Shown: piece by piece, positions 61,876 through 64,000 of the stretch
Numbering within the stretch: the stretch's first letter is position 1
How the letters are laid out: the number at the start of each line of letters is the position of its first letter
From: Monilinia fructicola
Taxonomy: Eukaryota > Ascomycota > Leotiomycetes > Helotiales > Sclerotiniaceae
Direction: 5' to 3'
Assembly (NCBI GenBank): GCA_008692225.1
Contig: VICG01000003.1
Coordinates: forward strand, 1,047,501 to 1,111,500
DNA: 64,000 bases
Notes under the pieces: model-generated
Database searches by the model: none
What the model saw: the letters and a program-made list of their open reading frames with translations, nothing else
Told to the model about the DNA's origin: nothing
Program-made: the position numbers and the translations under genes

Positions 61876-63876
61876 TTACTCATCGCTCCAGCCCTCGATC
61901 GCCTCGTCGACTTGATCTCTGTAAACCTGTTGTGTCTTGCATTGTTCAAGGAATACCTTGTACTTGACATCCAACAACTTCTTCTCATTTGCATTCTTTC
62001 CTGGTCGGGTTATCTTACCCGGTTTGCTCATTCTATCCATAATGCTCCACAGTTCCTCTGTCTTGCCCTCCTTATCTGCGCTAGCGGCTTTAGCACCCAA
62101 CATGGCGGCACCGTGAACAACAGCCGCGTGTACGTATCTGGGAATCAAGACAGGCATAGCGCAGGTGGTAGCCATAAGTTCCATGAGGATTTTGTTTTGG
62201 CATTGTGAGCCGGACATGAAAATAGATGTGATGGAATGGCCAGCATCGTTCATGGTCTCGACAATTTGACGAGTTTGCATGGCGATGAACTCCATGGTTG
62301 CGTAGTAATAAATGGCTAGTCCATCCATACTTCGGTCATTGGTAAGACCAATTACCGAACCGGTCATTTTTGGGTTGGCAATTGGAGAACGGTTGCCCCA
62401 GAGGTCACCGTAAAAGAAGAAGTGGCGCCCAAGGTATGAAATGGTTGGAGCATTTTCCTTCTCCATTAATTCCTCGAGATGCGAATTTAGATAATCGTAA
62501 ATACTCGTGTTGAATGATTCCGCCATGGACATAGCTTCATTGTATGCTGGATGGGTTTCCAAGACGTGTTTAAGAAGTTCACCAGTAGCCGATTGACCAC
62601 CTTCTGCCATCCAGTAGCCAGGAAGAAGAACGTCTCGGTAAGGACCCCAGACTCCATCTACGAAAACAGGCTCGCGTGACATGGCCAAATGGCAGGTGGA
62701 TGTTCCAGCTACAGCTGCAAGACGGCTGAATGCCTGGGAGATGTCGTTCTTAGGTGCGCCTGTATCGAGATAGTTCGTTCCGAGGTTAACCTTTGCACCA
62801 ACAGTACCGATCCAGCCGGCATAAGCATCGATAACACCACTTCCTACAGCGATACCGGCTGGGAGACCAAGCTCATTGCCGGCCTTTTCGCTGAGAGTAC
62901 CAACAAGTTCACCCGCGCTAAGATAGTGGCCATTCTGTACAGTTAGATTAGCATTCATTTGGATGTTTGAAAACATAGATCGCAATCAAGAGGGCTTACT
63001 ACTCCGTCAACTCCTCCCATTTCGCTTGAAGTTGTCTTTTGCAAGATCACCCAAGCCAATAGCCTCGTAGAAGTCTTCTTGCCAACCCTTTACACTTCCG
63101 TCAACACCAACTGGGACAAATCCCTGCTTGCAGACTGTACTGCAGAAACTTCTGCTCTCATTCCCAGTTGCGATATGTGTCAAGGCATCTGCCAAATCGT
63201 AGAACTTGCATCTATCAAAGAGCTCTGGTGGCATGTTGTTCTTGAGCCAGAGCACTTTTGGAATTTCCATCTCAATGCTCATCTTTCCTCCGAGGTATCG
63301 TAGAAGATTGTGTTCTGTTGCGTTGATTTTCTTCGCTTCTTCGACTGGTCTATGATCAAGCCATAAAATGACGTTGCGATCATTGCCATCATTTGCAAAG
63401 TTTGGGCCAGTGACAGGCACTGGCTCGTCGGTATCATGTGAGAATACTGCCAAGGAGCAAGTAGCATCGAAACCGATGCCGCGAATTGTTGTTGGGTCGA
63501 TGTTGTGCTGGCTAAGAGCTCTTTGCACACACATACAGATGCATCTCCAAATATCCGTTGTAGATTGTTCATAGTATCCAACTTCTGGTTGCCAGAGGCC
63601 AATGTTCTCTGTAGCCACTATGATATATTAGGGGATTATTGCAGCTGCTTCGGGGATGCAGAACTCACAGGCTTTGATATCTCCTGAAGCGTCAATAATA
63701 CAAGCTCTGGCTGATCCAGTTCCAACATCGATTCCGACTATATTTTACAAAGACGTTAGTAAATTGTTACCAATTGAACGATGATCCCCCAAGTAATTCC
63801 GTAGCATGAATTGAAAAATGAAATTGAGAAAAGCTTACTGAAATGGTCCACATGAGGATTCAAATCGTTATGTGGG
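61876..63876 (-). CDS. FGGY-family carbohydrate kinase (D-ribulokinase-like), 5' end unresolved, one-base frame break
   Basis: Sugar kinase of the FGGY group, close to the D-ribulokinase/YDR109C type by arrangement; the substrate is not proven. Minus-strand exons read with confidence: 63876-63839, 63737-63669, 63617-63000, 62934-61876. Landmarks: phosphate-1 loop FIGIDVGTGSARACIIDASGDIK, IGFDATCSLAVF, NVILWLDHRPVEEAKKIN, GGKMSIEMEIPKVLWLK, FYDLADALTHIATG, GIAVGSGVIDAYAGWIGTVG, RDVLLPGYWMAEGGQSATGELL, LGRHFFFYGDLWGNRSP and FMSGSQCQNKILMEL. The exon at 63876 opens in mid-codon with no ATG, so at least one small exon lies upstream, near or beyond the window edge. Exon 63617-63000 is one base too long: AAA in sense at 63020-63022 between DNFKR and MGGVDGV. 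The part seen is about 594 residues, full family length. Confidence 0.88.
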
Positions 63877-64000
63877 CTAGAAATACGTCAGTAAGAAAGA
63901 TACCTCCAATTCTTGTGATGTAGCATCAGACGGCCTCCACTTGATCCCCAAAACTGTATTATCGGAATCAATTGGAGGTAGCCGATGCACCTGTCTTTCC

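Noticed and set aside
63877..63903. 27-bp GT...AG intron just upstream of the FGGY kinase exon at 63876
   Set aside because: Shorter than the shortest other intron I read here (46 bp) and too short for normal splicing; the true upstream exon is left unresolved.

Overview
This is 64 kb of nuclear DNA from a filamentous ascomycete. The protein families, short introns (about 46-217 bp, mostly GTAAGT-type donors), C-terminal ATPase tail and gene architecture suggest a leotiomycete close to Botrytis/Sclerotinia; that placement is recognition from protein similarity, not a search. I recognise nineteen protein-coding genes, nearly all housekeeping or primary metabolism. I see no tRNA, rRNA, CRISPR array or intact transposon.

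Layout: 1-2004 (+) 3' part of O-acetylhomoserine sulfhydrylase; 2762-5066 (+) peroxisomal acyl-CoA synthetase; 5911-9074 (-) plasma-membrane H+-ATPase; 9.1-16.6 kb gene-poor, with CT-rich promoter tracts, microsatellites and a GC-rich strand-asymmetric island; 16626-17801 (-) mitochondrial citrate/oxoglutarate carrier; 17.8-21.5 kb gene-poor, with an AT-rich block that may be a RIP relic; 21518-23367 (-) mitochondrial citrate synthase; 24973-27707 (+) Nrd1/Seb1-type transcription-termination factor; 27.7-30.8 kb gene-poor; 30801-32883 (-) Fet3-like ferroxidase and 35495-36841 (+) Ftr1 iron permease, divergent around a 2.6 kb interval; 37919-39338 (-) Cog8; 39600-41109 (+) cytosine-deaminase-like amidohydrolase; 41765-42908 (+) TLC-domain membrane protein; 43358-43955 (-) PLAC8-type Cys-rich protein; 45648-47502 (+) mitochondrial PP2C; 47741-48903 (+) fructosamine kinase; 49631-51752 (+) CENP-C/Mif2; 52627-53679 (+) RNase H2 catalytic subunit; 54676-58120 (+) Nic96 nucleoporin; 59284-61051 (+) bZIP factor; 61876-63876 and beyond (-) FGGY carbohydrate kinase.

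Two functional groupings stand out. FET3 and FTR1 encode the two halves of the high-affinity iron-uptake complex. Their shared upstream interval holds two exact ATCWGATAA sites, the site of SreA-type iron repressors, and I noticed no other exact copy in the window. Citrate synthase and the citrate carrier are consecutive same-strand genes.

The most consequential technical observation is that eight otherwise well-conserved genes are each broken by single-base length differences, thirteen events in all, mostly one extra base in a short homopolymer. Reading frame, flanking motifs and expected protein lengths are all recovered if these are treated as base-calling or assembly errors. This is the likeliest explanation, and such genes should not be called pseudogenes without resequencing. 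Intergenic DNA is also marked by a dispersed 10-bp palindrome, TACCTAGGTA (eight exact copies), and by two exact copies of CCATGGATCCATGG.

I did not find a convincing previously undescribed system. The least explained areas are 13.8-15.9 kb and the AT-rich block at 18.3-18.8 kb.
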